From: Trogon surrucura
Taxonomy: Eukaryota > Chordata > Aves > Trogoniformes > Trogonidae
Reading direction: 5' to 3'
DNA length: 64,000 nt
NCBI GenBank assembly: GCA_020746105.1
Contig: CM036618.1
Coordinates: forward strand, 42,875,014-42,939,013
Below, one piece after another: positions 23,851 to 35,478 of the stretch. The notes beneath the pieces are model-generated. The model made no database searches and was not told the DNA's origin. It saw only the letters and a list, made by a program, of their open reading frames with translations. A program made the translations under genes and the position numbers. How positions within the stretch are numbered: position 1 is the stretch's first letter; every line of letters starts with the position of its first letter.

Positions 23851-26560
23851 CTGACAGCAAAATATAAAGCACTTGGAAATGGCACTCAAGCAGAAATGGG
23901 CTATTGGCTGAGTGGTTCCTAGTGCCTGAGCACTCCATGAAGAGAGTCTTTTCTGTGCAGTCGTCTGCTCCAACTGCTGTTTCATCTCAGCTACAGAAAT
24001 TATTCCATTCGTGATTACAGGAAGGGGCTTGACACAGTCCACATTTCTAATAAGCTGCTACAATACTCTTTATCAGCTGGTTTTGTTCATTACTAACCTC
24101 TTGTTTCACAATGTAATTCATATGTAAAGCTCCTGATAGGTTACTGAGTAAATATGTGGGAGCACAACATCCTCTCTCTTTCACATTATCATTTTGACAT
24201 TTTTAGTATTTACGTGATTGCAGCTCTGACATCTTTTCTTAGCAAGTACATTATGGGTTGTCTATGGTAAAAAGGTGTATTGCTAGGTTTTGGGGCTCCA
24301 GGATTTTCTTGGAATAAAATTGTAAAAGACTGAATGAACTTTATTTGCTCTTAACTCCACTCTTGAAGCTGTGATTGATATCTGGTAGGTGATTTGATGG
24401 GGTGTGATACGTGGTTAGCTGAAGGTGCTACCCTCCAGATGTTTGTGGTTACCTGTGTCCTGGTGCACGTACACTAAGAAAGCATCCTGGAATCTGGTTG
24501 ACTAACTGTGGCATTTACTATCCATTGAAAGTGGGGGCTTGCTGCCAGGGCTGTAATCACACCTGAAAGTCTCTGTTGCCATCACCACCCATGCGTCCTC
24601 TGCCTATGGACAAGGACCCCCACTTCAGCACAGGCCCCCAGTCTTGGCTAAGACGTGTTGGAGGTTGCTCTGTTTCCTTCTGTCTGGGCTTCTCGATAAG
24701 ACTTTCTGAAGGGAAGCCAGACCCAGGTCCAGTCAGGTCTCCTTCACTGCTTCCCACTGTCCCCAAAAGGTCTTCCTGGATGGACTGCAGATCTGACTTG
24801 TTCACCTTGTCTGTTGGTCACCAGCTGACTGGTGACTGTCACAGTCACTGGGCTCCCTCTTCTCAGATGTGGTGGGTCAGCACCCTGGTAGGAGAGGACA
24901 TTGCCTGTTCTGTGATCCCACTGGCTCCCATGGGCTCCTTTTCCTACACGAACAGCCCAACCTCACTGAATTCAGTATTTTCTGCCTCAGTTGGCTCAGG
25001 CAGCCAGTCATTCTATAATGACCTCTTTGAATTGCCTGCCCCAAGTCTCACTGGCAGGAGTAGGAGCCTTTGTTGATCCGATAAATCCGAAATAAATGAG
25101 GGTCAGTTCACGGTCATCGTCAGGTTGGCTAGGAACATCTGCTTCATCTAATGGCATTTGGTGCCTTCTATGGGAAGTTGGATTTGTCCGGGCATGTGAC
25201 ATATTTAAAGAGTGTGAGTCATCAACGTCTGAAAGGACTTTAGTGCCCTCGTGTTGTGTGCTTTGCATTGGCGTTAAATGTAAGTGAAGGCAGTATGCTG
25301 AGCCATATTGGAAACACTCACACCATTGTGCCCGCAGAAGAATCAGAATGTCTCAGCAATCACTTCTCATGGCTCAGTTTGCTCCTCTGAGAATGAGGAA
25401 TAATAACTTGTTATCAAGTTCTGTGCGATATGAATAATGTGCAGTTCTTGCCTGTTCCCTGCATAATTTGTCCTGAAATTGCACTGTGATTTCTGCTGCA
25501 CAGTTTAATGCATGGTAAATTAAATATATTTCTGGGAAAGGAAAAACAACCCCAAACCAAACCAACAGCCCTCAAATAGACTAAATTAAATGTTTAATAA
25601 TTTACCTTGATGGAAGAGGCATATGGATGGAAAAAAGCTAAGCCATCAGGGAAAATAATATCAGCAGTAAAGAACAGTAATCAATGTGAAATAATCACCA
25701 CAGTACCTGAGTGCTTGTTCAAAATCCAAAAATCTGTATCAAGTCCTAGCCTCCTCCTGGCAGGACAGAGGTCATGGTGTGTCACTTTCTGTCATTTTGG
25801 CATAAACTGCACAATATGAGTTAAGAAATGTAATGAGAGAATAATGGCTAAAGTCCAAGTTTGGGGAATGTGCCATTCATAGAGTATCCTCCTCCTCAGA
25901 ATTACTTCTATTCATGAAACATTTAAGCCAGTGCTAGATAGGTCTTTAGTGTAGGTTACATGGGAGTCTGTGCAATATAGTTTCCTCTCCTAAACTGAAA
26001 AAACTTTGCATTCATCAATATAGGTTTCTTGGTACACAAGTGGTATTCAGGAGTGCAGAAGGGAGGGGAAAGGTGCCAGAAGAGAGGTGAAAAATGAGGG
26101 GAACTTGGCACTGACACAAATGATACCAAAAATGCTGATTTAGGGAGGAAAAATGTAAATCATTTTTAATGTCTTTTGAAGAAAGGTGCCCAAGATAAAG
26201 TTACCTTGAAGGCATATGACCCAGCCTGACATTGCTTTGGCAGCAGAATGTGAAGGGTGCGTATGCAGACGTGAATTGTCCTTTGATGAAGCATGCTCAC
26301 GAACAGCCTATCTGACAATGACAGCTATGCCAGTACCTTTGCAGATCCAGTTATTTTTCCTGTCTCTGGACAAAGAGAATCAAGTATGACTTATTAACTA
26401 TGAAGCAAAATGGATCTCATTTTCCATAAATGAGTGTATTTCATCCACTCATTTATTTAGTTAGCTAAAACCTAGAACTGACTCTCAGCAGGTAACTAGT
26501 TTAAAGTCTTGTGTTTTCCTGGGACAGGGGAGGATATTGGGCCATTACTTTGAAATCCTT
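23851..26560. other. unique DNA with a GC-richer patch
   Basis: No identifiable gene. 24570-25270 is GC-richer and has frames open on both strands: 166 codons at 24576-25076 on plus, and 82 codons at 24557-24805 and 86 codons at 25008-25268 on minus. None shows a recognised domain, and the minus frames lie in different phases. This could be a decayed retrocopy or an old element. Confidence 0.4.
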
Positions 26561-26562
26561 AA

Positions 26563-26658
26563 AGAATTATAGAATGGTTTGAGTTGGAAGGGAGCTTAAA
26601 GATCATCTAATTCCACCCTCCATTCCATGGGCAGGGCCATCTCCCACTAAACCAGACA
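26563..26658 (-). mobile_element. short CR1-like 3' tail
   Basis: ATTATAGAATGGTTTGAGTT followed by GGAAGGGAGCTTAAAGATCA is the characteristic reverse complement of a CR1 3' end. Only about 95 bp remains. Confidence 0.85.
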
Positions 26659-27002
26659 TACCCCGTTTGGAAATGAACCAGCAAATAGTTACCACTGCAA
26701 AACACTGAGGTTTTTTTTTTTACCATAAAATGACTCCTCTGCTGGGATGGTATTGAGTGCAGAGACTGTACCTTTTAGGGTGTGCAAGGCCACATCACAG
26801 AGAGCCTCTACTCCTCCTACCCCTCCTTTGATTCTCTCTAACCCTGGGTTTCCCTGGTGTGGGCAGGAGAAGCCCTCATTTCTGCACCATGGTACAAAGC
26901 TGTGCTGCTTGGTAGATGCTAATGGGCACTTATTAATTCAGGTACTTTTTGTGCTCTCTCTTCCCTTACAACAGAGAGCAACTAATTTTCTTTTTTTTTC
27001 AG
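26659..27002. other. unique DNA
   Basis: A 104-codon plus-strand frame (26747-27061) is proline/serine-rich with no recognised domain. It overlaps the exon-like segment at 27003-27080 in a different frame. Confidence 0.4.
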
Positions 27003-27080
27003 CAAAGACCTTTATATGTGTTCTGGACCTTTGCAGTCCTGTGGAGTACGTCACTGTATGAATTTCTGTACATCTGGGAT
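27003..27080 (+). CDS. exon-like segment, hydrophobic, unidentified
   Basis: A strong acceptor (CTAATTTTCTTTTTTTTTCAG) and a good donor (GGGAT|GTAAGTG) bound 78 nt, which is 26 open codons in phase 0. The translation is hydrophobic and aromatic (contains PLYVFWTFAVLWSTSLYEFL), like part of a membrane segment. It would join in frame to the open segment at 27146 across a 65-nt intron. I do not recognise the family, and no upstream exon or start codon was found. Confidence 0.25.
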
Positions 27081-27145
27081 GTAAGTGTACAGCAGAGGGG
27101 TTAATTATTTTTAACTCTCTCTTCTGTTTGTCTTCCACATCACAG

Positions 27146-27310
27146 CAACACCCTCCCAGCACCGTAGTTTCTGTCCGTCTTGTCAAGCCAGATGTGAGGG
27201 GCACAAGGACCCTGTGCGAAGGATGCTTGCGCTGCTGGGGGAGCAGGGACCGCCTCTTTGAACTGTGCCCTGAAGTTTTGCCTGTGACACATGCCTATTC
27301 CTGTTTTTAA
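27146..27310 (+). CDS. exon-like segment with stop, unidentified
   Basis: This follows a very strong acceptor (TCTCTCTTCTGTTTGTCTTCCACATCACAG). The frame continues in phase with 27003-27080 for 54 codons to a TAA at 27308-27310. The product would be arginine- and cysteine-rich (contains GTRTLCEGCLRCWGSRDR) with no known domain. The intervening 65-nt intron would be unusually short but still spliceable. It could equally be chance in a GC-richer, stop-poor patch. Confidence 0.25.
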   Translation, partial: QHPPSTVVSVRLVKPDVRGTRTLCEGCLRCWGSRDRLFELCPEVLPVTHAYSCF

Positions 27311-30075
27311 ATGCAGTATTTTTCAGTGTTAAATGCTTTGAGGGATTGCTGGACCTGATCACAATCTGTTATGGACCTGAACTGGGACCCAAACTAGAAG
27401 GATTTTTAGCCCCATCTTGAACTGAACTCAAAGGCTGGATCGAAAGCATGCTGGTTCAGCTCCCACCTGCAGGCTGCTTCCATTTCTGAAATCTGTGTCC
27501 TGTTACACATGCTCAAATCTCCAAAGGCTGGAAAGCAGCTGCTGGTGTTGGATGGGTCGATTATATTCTGCAGCAGCAGTTCCTGAAGAGCTTTAATTTC
27601 TCCCGGTGCTCTTTTGTGCAGAACAAAAGCTTTATGGACTATCATCACCATCTGCAGCCGTGGGAGCAGAAGAATTAGGAAGGGGCTCTTTAAAGAGGCT
27701 ACCTGGATCCTGCTGGGAGAACAGGATAATTTCAAGGTGGAGGACAGAGATGTACTAACTGTGTCTGGGATCTGCTCCGGACCTCTGTGGGTTGCTACGG
27801 AGGTGAAGCCTGGTTCTCCTCCCTAATTCAGAAAATTCACCACTGCCAAGTTTACCTGAGAGCAAAGAGCTCCCAAGAGAGGCTCAAGCCTGCTACTTGC
27901 TGATGCACTGTTTTGGCTTTTTGGATCTACCCTTTGCAGTTTCCTCTTGTACTGAATTCTGGGTAAAACTGACCCCTAAGGTAGTCTGAAGTCCATGCAT
28001 AACTTCCCTCTTTATTTAACCTGGAGCTGGCCAGTTACACAGGAATAAATCGAATCCCTCCTGACTTCTGCTTTCCAATATGAGCTTTTTAAAAACCTCA
28101 AACTAACTGAGACCTTTTCTGTTTTGCAGAAACCCTAATAACTTTTCATAGCCTTTAAATTCTTGGCTCAGAAATGTATTTTCTTTCTGAAGACTTTTCT
28201 GACTTTTAATAATGAAGGAACTGCCTGCCCCAAGCAGAGAAATACAGCAGCACTTTCTTTTTTGGTGATTATCCATTAAAAACTTGTCTCTGAAAAAAAA
28301 GGTTAATAGCTTGTGACCCAGGTATATCAACAAAGAAGCTTACTAGTATCATTTGCTTAGTCCTAAATGGAAACAATTTATTTATCGGTCTCCTGCAAAA
28401 GGGAAATTTGCACAACCTGCTCACAGATTTAGGGAGATGTTCATTGCTTCATTGTCAATTTAACACTGCCATTTAATGTACACAGTATGTGGGCTTCTCT
28501 TCCATATTTTGCACTGGATGCAGTGTAAGAATTGTAATATATCACTTTCACAAGCAATTTAGCACAGCGTAAGGGAGAAAATGTAGCTGGACTGTCTTAG
28601 TACTTATTTTCTAATAAAATTCTAATAGATTTTGGGTTAATGATACAGAAGATGACATACATGTCCTAAATCTTTTTTCTTTTTTTTCCTAGCTGCAGCA
28701 GCACAATGAAGCAGGAAGTTACAAGACCAGATGATAAGATAATGCACTCGTTGCCTGTGTAGAATGAAGTACCTGTATAAAAAGCTGGCTTGCCTTTGAC
28801 ACCTAACTAATGTCTCACTGCAAGATCGAACCTGGCAGGCCAGAGTCAGTAAAGCTAGTTAGGCTTTCCTTCACTAGAGATTGATTTGCTCTGTACTTGA
28901 CAGAAGATCTGCTTTAACCCACCAACAAGGATTATCAGACTTTTTAAAGAGAAAGGCAGGGAAAACAACAAGATTTTTTTTGACCTGTGGTTAATAAAGG
29001 AAGAAGATTAAAAAGACTCCCCCGTTGATAAGATCTAACCATTTATGTTCCTGTGTGATGAAAGGTGAATACCTATTTAAGATTTATTTAGTATTTGTCA
29101 TCTATAATGAATCTAAAGGGTACAACAATTTTTCTTAGCATTCTATAATGCAATGAAGCTCATTTTAACAAATAACTGTATAAATAACACGTTTACTAAG
29201 CACCTCGGTTGACTGATCTTGTGCTTGAGCTGTAAAACATTTATAATTGATAATAGACTGAAGCTGAAATAGGAGAATGGATTCTTTCTGTAGAGAAGAA
29301 ACACACACAAATGAAAAGAGTGTAAGGCATTTGTAGTTATGTGTGCATGTTTCTAAAACTTGCTGTGCATCTATGCAGGGTCATATTTCATGCTCCTCAA
29401 AGTAACTATGAGTATTATCACTGATTACTTTGGACATGACTCTGGACGATGTCTAGTCTGAAACAGAGTGTCTTCAAGTTCTTTACGACTTAAATGAAAC
29501 CAGCATCACAGTGTTTCTCTGAAATGTCATAATACTCTGATTTCCAGAGACAGAAATAAGAATTCTTATTTTCTGATCCTTGGTTCATTTTTTTACTACT
29601 AGCCAATGCTGTCACTTGGTGCAAAAGATGATCATCTCTGTACAACAGAATTAAAAGAATATTGTGATTTGATGTTTATAGTATTGTGTAATCAATCAAA
29701 AAAAAATTGTGAAACCTTAATGCTATCACCCATGATTTTTTTTTTAATCTGTTCTCAATGGCTGTGTTTCAATTCAATATATGTGATCTTTGAGCAGGCT
29801 TTTGCCTGAGTTTGTGAGTCACTCAGCTAGTTTTTGGACAACTGAGAAACAGCAAATTGATAAGAACATGAGAATGCGGTGGAAAAATATACCCAGTAGA
29901 AAGATTAGTCAAGCTTCCCACACTATCATACCAAAGCATCTCTTTTCTGAGCTGTGCCTCCCTATGAAATAAGTGTGTGAGTGGCTTTGGGAAAGGCCTA
30001 AATATTTTTAAAGTGTGCAATACTAAATTCAACAATACTCATGCCGACTCCAGAGGATGGTGCTTCTGCAATGTT
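27311..30075. other. unique DNA, no supported gene
   Basis: No supported gene. A 109-codon minus-strand frame at 27406-27735 has protein-like composition but no recognised domain. At 28671-28692 a long pyrimidine tract ends in CCTAG, an acceptor-like site, followed by only 16 codons before a stop. 28360-28520 is AT-rich and looks like possible regulatory DNA. Confidence 0.45.
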
Positions 30076-31612
30076 CACAGAATCACAGAATGTTAGAGAT
30101 TGGAAGGGACCTCAAAGATCATCTACTCCAACCTCCCTGCCAGAGCAGGATCACCTACAGTAGAGCGCACAGGAACGCGTCCAGGCGGGTTTTGAATGTC
30201 TCAAGAGAAGGAGATTCCACAACCTCCCTGGGCAGCCTGTGCCAGTGCTCGGTCACCCTCACAGTAAAAAAGTTTTTCCTCATATTTTTCTGGAACCTCC
30301 TGTGTTCCAACTTCCACCCATTGCCCCTTGTCTTGTCAGTGGACGCCACTGAAAAGAGCCTGGCTCCATCTTCCTGACATTCCCCCTTGACATATTTATA
30401 AACATTAATGAGGTCACCCCTCAGCCTCCTCTTCTCCAAGCTAAAGAGACCCAGCTCCTTCAGCCTTTCCTCATAAGGGAGATGCTCCACTCCCTTCACC
30501 ATCTTTGTGGCTCTATGCTGGACTCTCTCAAGCAGCTCCCTGTCCTTCTTGAACTGAGGGGCCCAGAACTGGACACAATATTCCAGATGTGGCCTCACCA
30601 GGGCAGAGTAGAGGGGCAGGAGGACCTCTCTTGACCTACTTGATACTCCCCTTCTAATACACCCCAGGATGCCATTAGCCTTCTTGGCCACGAGGGCACA
30701 TTGCTGGCTCATGGTCATCCTGCTGTCCACTAGAACCCCCAAGTCCCTTTCCCCTGCGCTGCTCTCCAGCAGGGCAGTCCCCAACCTATATTGGCACATG
30801 GGGTTATTCTTTCCCAAGTGCAAAACTCTACACTTGCCCTTATTAAACTTCATAAGATTTCTCCCTGCCCAGCCCTCCAGCCTGTCTAGGTCTCTCTGAA
30901 TGGCTGCACAGCCTTCTGGTGTGTCAACCACTCCTCCCAATTTCGTATCATCAGCAAACTTGCTGACAACATTCTCTAATCCCTCATCCAGATCATTGAT
31001 GAATATATTGAACAGCACTGGCCCAAGCACTGACCCCTGAGGGACCCCACTAGACACAGGCATCCAGCCAGGCTCAGCCCCATTGACCACAACCCTCTGG
31101 CTTCTTCCCTTCAACCAGTTCTCGACCCACCTCACTACTTGGTCATCCAGACCACACTTCCTCAGTTTACCTATGAGGATGCTGTGGGAGACGGTGTCAA
31201 AGGCCTTGCTGATGTCCAGGTAGACCACGTCCACTGCATGGCCACCATCCATCCACCTGGTTATGTCTTCATAAAAGGCTATCAGGTTGGTCAAACATGA
31301 CTTCCCCTTGGCAAAGCTATGCTGACTGCTCCTAATAACCTTCTTATCCTTGATATGCCTAGAGACAGCGTCAAGGATAAGATGTTCTATCACCTTTCCA
31401 GGGATGGAGGTGAGGCTGACCGGTCTGTAGTTACTCGGGTCATCCTTCCTGCCCTTCTTATAGACTGGAGTGACATTTGCTTTCCTCCAGTCTTCAGGCA
31501 CCTCACCTGTTACCCATGACTTACCAAAGATGATGGAGAGTGGCCTAGCAATGACTCCCGCCAGCTCCCTCAGCACCTGTGGGTGCATCCCATCAGGGCC
31601 CATGGATATTAT
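30076..31612 (-). mobile_element. 5'-truncated CR1 LINE, type A
   Basis: The 3' end lies at the low coordinate (CACAGAATCACAGAATGTTA, then GAGATTGGAAGGGACCTCAA), and the element runs leftward on the minus strand. It keeps about 1.54 kb: the reverse-transcriptase part of ORF2, the C-terminal region, an 80-bp 3' untranslated region and the octamer-like tail. Everything upstream of the TGPDG region of ORF2, including the endonuclease, is missing. That is the usual result of incomplete target-primed reverse transcription. No clear target-site duplication is visible, as is normal for CR1. Confidence 0.97.
30155..31603 (-). pseudogene. CR1 ORF2 reverse transcriptase, N-terminally truncated
   Basis: 482 codons are free of stops and frameshifts, ending FLCALL and a stop codon. 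Reverse-transcriptase motifs are in order: [19 protein letters not shown] around residues 46-64, the catalytic YLDISKAFD around 128-136, [18 protein letters not shown] around 184-201, and FADD around 216-219 (the YxDD-type catalytic motif). The C-terminal domain follows. The first ATG is simply where the truncation leaves one and is not a native start. A full CR1 ORF2 is roughly twice as long and has an N-terminal apurinic-type endonuclease, which is absent here, so the copy cannot move by itself. The undamaged frame implies fairly recent insertion. Confidence 0.95.
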
Positions 31613-33211
31613 GAATGTTATCTAACCTCTTACCACCTATTTCTGAAAATGAAAGGAGTTGCCTCCATACCTATTTCTCTCAACAGATTATAAGAAGTCC
31701 AGACAAATAGACCTCTAGTTGCTGAAATCTAATGTTAGGTGCCTGCATTATAAACTCTACTTAGCAAGTCCATTCTTCCGTGACTCATTCTGAATTTCAA
31801 CTCCTCCTTTAGAGTTTCATTTCCAATAAAACATTCTCAGAAGTAAGGTACATGAGGAGGAGCTGGAGCTACAATGCTGGAGCAGATGGAGTGAATATCC
31901 TACGGTGGGACTCTAAGGGGTCCTCTAGGGGTCTTCTGCTCTATTCATCTTGATACTTTCTTAGGTGATGTATATGCATTTGTTAGAAACAACAGATTGA
32001 ATACATTAACCAGGACCTTTTTATTCATCTTGTTTAAAAGTATTTGTTCTCTAATGCCAGCCACAGTTCTTTGCCTGCATCTATGCAGTGTTTTTTTCAA
32101 AAAGAAGATACAGTCAGTGTCCGGCTGAATAGGTACTAAGATTTTGTCATAAAATATGTTGGAAGCTCTTCAGATGTTTAAAAGAAATAATCAGAATTCA
32201 CAGTGTATATTAAATTATCAGCTATCTAATAACTGTGCTACTTCCCAGCTGGGATCCTTCTGGTACATCCATTCATCTTCAACCGCTGTAATTAAAGACG
32301 AAAGGTGCAACACTGATGATCCTTCTCTGGAGATCTCATCAGTTTAATTCAGGAACTATCAATGGAAAGGGAATATCATATAAATTGTTCAGACTTAATT
32401 GGACATCTGCTGGAGGTCAAGCAAAACAACCAAGGTCTACTGAAATAGGGATTGCCTTCAGTAATTCAGTAATTTGGTAGGAGGGAATTTGGCAAGGTAA
32501 CGAAATCTTTGTCTCTTACTGTTAAAACTGAACTAAATTTGGCTAGCAAAGAAAACACTAGGAAAGAAGTGATAAACAAGAAGAGCCAACAGGAATGTGC
32601 CATGAGAACAGATATTTTCCTGCACGCAGCAAATCAAACAAAAGCTGTAGTGTCAGAGTTGCACGAAATACCTTCCTACTGGTGCAGAAAGGGTGTGCAA
32701 AACTATTTCTGGTGTAATACAACTTCTTTGTAGCTTTCACTCAGGAAGTGTGCCATAAAAGGACAGTATTTGTTTTTCTTGATTGCGATTTAAAATCACA
32801 CCAGTGTATTTTGGTGTAATAAAAAACCAAAGAGAATGACTACCGCTTAAAACAAATTTTCATCTGGTGCTGACAAAAATAATTTTTCATTGTGGTGATG
32901 TCACCAGACTCGCTTGATTTGTTCATAGCTGTTATTTGAATTGCTGTTTCCATAAATGTATACGACTGCCCTGAGGGTGTCTGTATTTGTTATGGAAGGT
33001 GTTTCAGGAATCTCGGAGCAATCTCTCAATCTAATTAAGAGTGCTATAATTACAGCATAAAGAGCCTTGTTACTAATACTAAAGGTTCAAAAATCACAAG
33101 TTGGGCCCTGTAATTTGAGACTGGAACCCAAATGTGAATATTTGCTTTTAAAATATTTTGGTTTGGGCTCGTTTTTAATTCTTTTAACTCCCTCTGCCTC
33201 TTGCCATCGTT

Positions 33212-33243
33212 TGTATGTGTGCGTGCATGTCTGTGTGTGTGCA
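33212..33243. repeat. TG-rich microsatellite
   Basis: An imperfect TG repeat (TATGTGTGCGTGCATGTCTG, then TGTGTGTGC), capable of Z-DNA. Confidence 0.8.
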
Positions 33244-33575
33244 GGTGTTTATGCTGCTGCAATTCTACCAGTAGTGCTACCTCTTCACCATATAGTTAGA
33301 GTAAGGCAATGCTGGTCCTTACTTTCGTTTCCATCTCCCACATTACATTTAAGCCCCTGCAGAAACTGTTACTCTGTGGATCCTCCTGTAGTACTTCATG
33401 TTATTCACTTCTTGAGAAGGCGACAAATTGCAGCAGTGTCTTAGGTTTTTCTTCTCAGGCCTGGAAGGGAATGAGATGGGAAAAAGGAACAGAGGGAGCC
33501 TTCCCACATGGGTGGAAGGCATGGGTATCCCAGACTTTGAGTCTCTTTTTGCCTCTTTCTCTCTCTGCCACTCAG

Positions 33576-33629
33576 GTGAGAAGTTTTTCTCCCTGGCTTT
33601 CCTTTTCCCCGGTGATGGGGAAGTACATG
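33576..33629 (+). other. exon-like 54-nt segment
   Basis: A very strong acceptor (a pyrimidine tract of about 30 bases ending CTGCCACTCAG) and a good donor (ACATG|GTGAGTG) enclose 54 nt. It is open in two frames, one reading GEKFFSLAFLFPGDGEVHG across the junctions. No family is recognised, and this may be chance. Confidence 0.2.
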
Positions 33630-34750
33630 GTGAGTGTAACAAATTCTGAAATGGGACCACAGTCTCTGGATTTGTCTAGAGATTAAGCCAGGATCTTTCT
33701 TGCCCTGGCTGCAGGACAAAGCTAAGATTTGGTGGTAACAGTTTGAGCCCATGTGCTGCAGGAAACAGGACTTATTATGTAGTGTTTTACTTCTGTTAAC
33801 ATTACATTCAAGCTCTATACGCACAAAAGGTGCCCAGCTAGAACACTGATAGGTAAAATACGTCAGTCTTTGAGACAAAACAGAGGGAAGGAACCTCTAC
33901 TTGGGAAGACTGTTCCAAGAGTTAATCTCTGCTTTTCTTATCCATTTGCTGTAGTTTAACTAAACCCTGGAATAATTTATTCCAGTTAGCCCTGGAATTT
34001 CAATTAGTGAATTGCCATAAAGCACCATCATGTCTTCTAAGGCAGTTTGAAAGTTTTGTCTCTGAAATGACTGTGTTAAAACTTCATACAGGAGCTACTG
34101 CCTGTAGATGGAAATGTTTTTGATTTCCCTCCTCATGGCTATGACATAAGTAAAGAAATCATCCAACACTTCCCCCACACAGCAGCAGGGAGCTGCCTCA
34201 CCACAAAATGTTCTTTGCTGTGACACTTAAAAGAGGTATTGTACTATTTGAGATGGATTTTTTTTAAAAGGATAAGAAGCTTTCAATCACTATAAATGTT
34301 TCCTCATACTTCAGCCTTTGCCTCATCCTCTAAATTGCATGGCATCATTGCATGTGCTTGTAGTGGTTTGACCCTCGCTGACGGCCAGGTGCCCACCACA
34401 GCCACTCTATCACTCTCCCTTCTCAGATAGACAGGAGGAAAAAATAGAACAAAGAGCCCATAGGTTGAGATAAGGACAGGGAGATCACTCACAATTACCA
34501 TCCTGGGCAAACCAGACTCGATCTAGAGAAATTAATTAAATTTATTAACAATCAAATCAGAGAAGAGTAATGAGAAATAAAAACAGATTGTAAGAATAAC
34601 ACCTTCCTCCCACCTCTCCCCTTTTCCCAGGCTTAACATCGCTCCCAATTTATCCATCTCCTCCCCCAGAGTGGTGCAGGGGGTCAGGGAATGGGGGTTG
34701 TGATCAGTTCATCAGATGTTTCTACTGGAGGAGGACTCCTCACACTTCTC

Positions 34751-35090
34751 CTGCTCCGACATGAGATCTCTCTCACAGGAGACTGTTCTTCACACACCTT
34801 CTCCAACATGAGGCCTCTCGTGAGAGACAGTTTTTAACAAACTACCTCAAAGTGAGTCGTCTCCAAGGGGTGCTGTCCTTCGGGGAAACTGCTCCACTAT
34901 GAGTCCCCTGTGGGATCACAAGTCCTGTCAGCAAACCTGCTCTGGCATGGGCTCCTCTCCTTCCATGGGCTACAGGTCCTGGCAGGAATTTGCTCCAGCA
35001 TGGGTTTCCCACAGTGTCATAGCTGCTTTCAGGTATCCACCTGCCCCGGTGTGGGGTTCTCCACAGGCCATAGGTGGACATAACATCCCC
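34751..35090 (-). repeat. degenerate ~48-bp tandem repeats inside the LTR
   Basis: A block of the type CTGCTCC(A/G)(A/G)CATG(A/G)G recurs at about 34751, 34799, 34842, 34889, 34937, 34990 and 35041, a spacing of 43-53 bp. Between blocks lies a variable ATGGGCTACAGGTCCTGGC-like sequence. It is a seven-unit, diverged minisatellite in the transcribed part of the LTR, and it keeps some minus-strand frames open (e.g. 34970-35326). Confidence 0.75.
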
Positions 35091-35478
35091 ATCACCTCCA
35101 TGGTCTGCAGGCAGACAGCTTGCCTCACCATAGTCTTCACCACAGCTCGGGGGAATCTCTGCTTTGGTGTCTGGAGCACATCTTCCCCTCCTTCTTCACT
35201 GACTTTAGTGTCTTCATATATTCTCACTCCTCTCTCTCTGCCAGTTGTTTGGGTCCTTGGGTGAAGTTTGGGTGCCTGTCTCAACCATAGCCCTTTGAGA
35301 GTACTGAACTGTGGCTCGATAGGCACAGGTCAGGTCCCAGTACAATGCTGAGAGCTGCTGGTTTTCATTGGGATAGACAAGGCACCCTTCTATCAGATGG
35401 CACGTCAGTTTACCAGGTTGGTTTGCCTGTTTGGGGGTAAAGTCCTAGGCTATGGGAGGTAATAATCATCCTAGGAAT

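Larger units (their letters stand above)
31613..34353. other. unique DNA, mixed composition
   Basis: No identified gene. 32890-33060 is AT-rich with homeodomain-like cores (TCTAATTAAGAGTGCTATAA) and looks like possible regulatory DNA. 33300-33880 is GC-richer and open in several frames on both strands. It includes the exon-like segment at 33576-33629. Confidence 0.5.

Noticed and set aside
28671-28760. Long pyrimidine tract with CTAG acceptor-like end
   Set aside because: Only 16 codons follow before a stop and no donor is seen. It could belong to a noncoding RNA, but there is no evidence.
30669-30899. Plus-strand frame inside the 30 kb CR1 (and its equivalent at 49425-49655)
   Set aside because: Antisense shadow of the conserved LINE coding sequence. 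The same frame in both copies reflects their shared origin.
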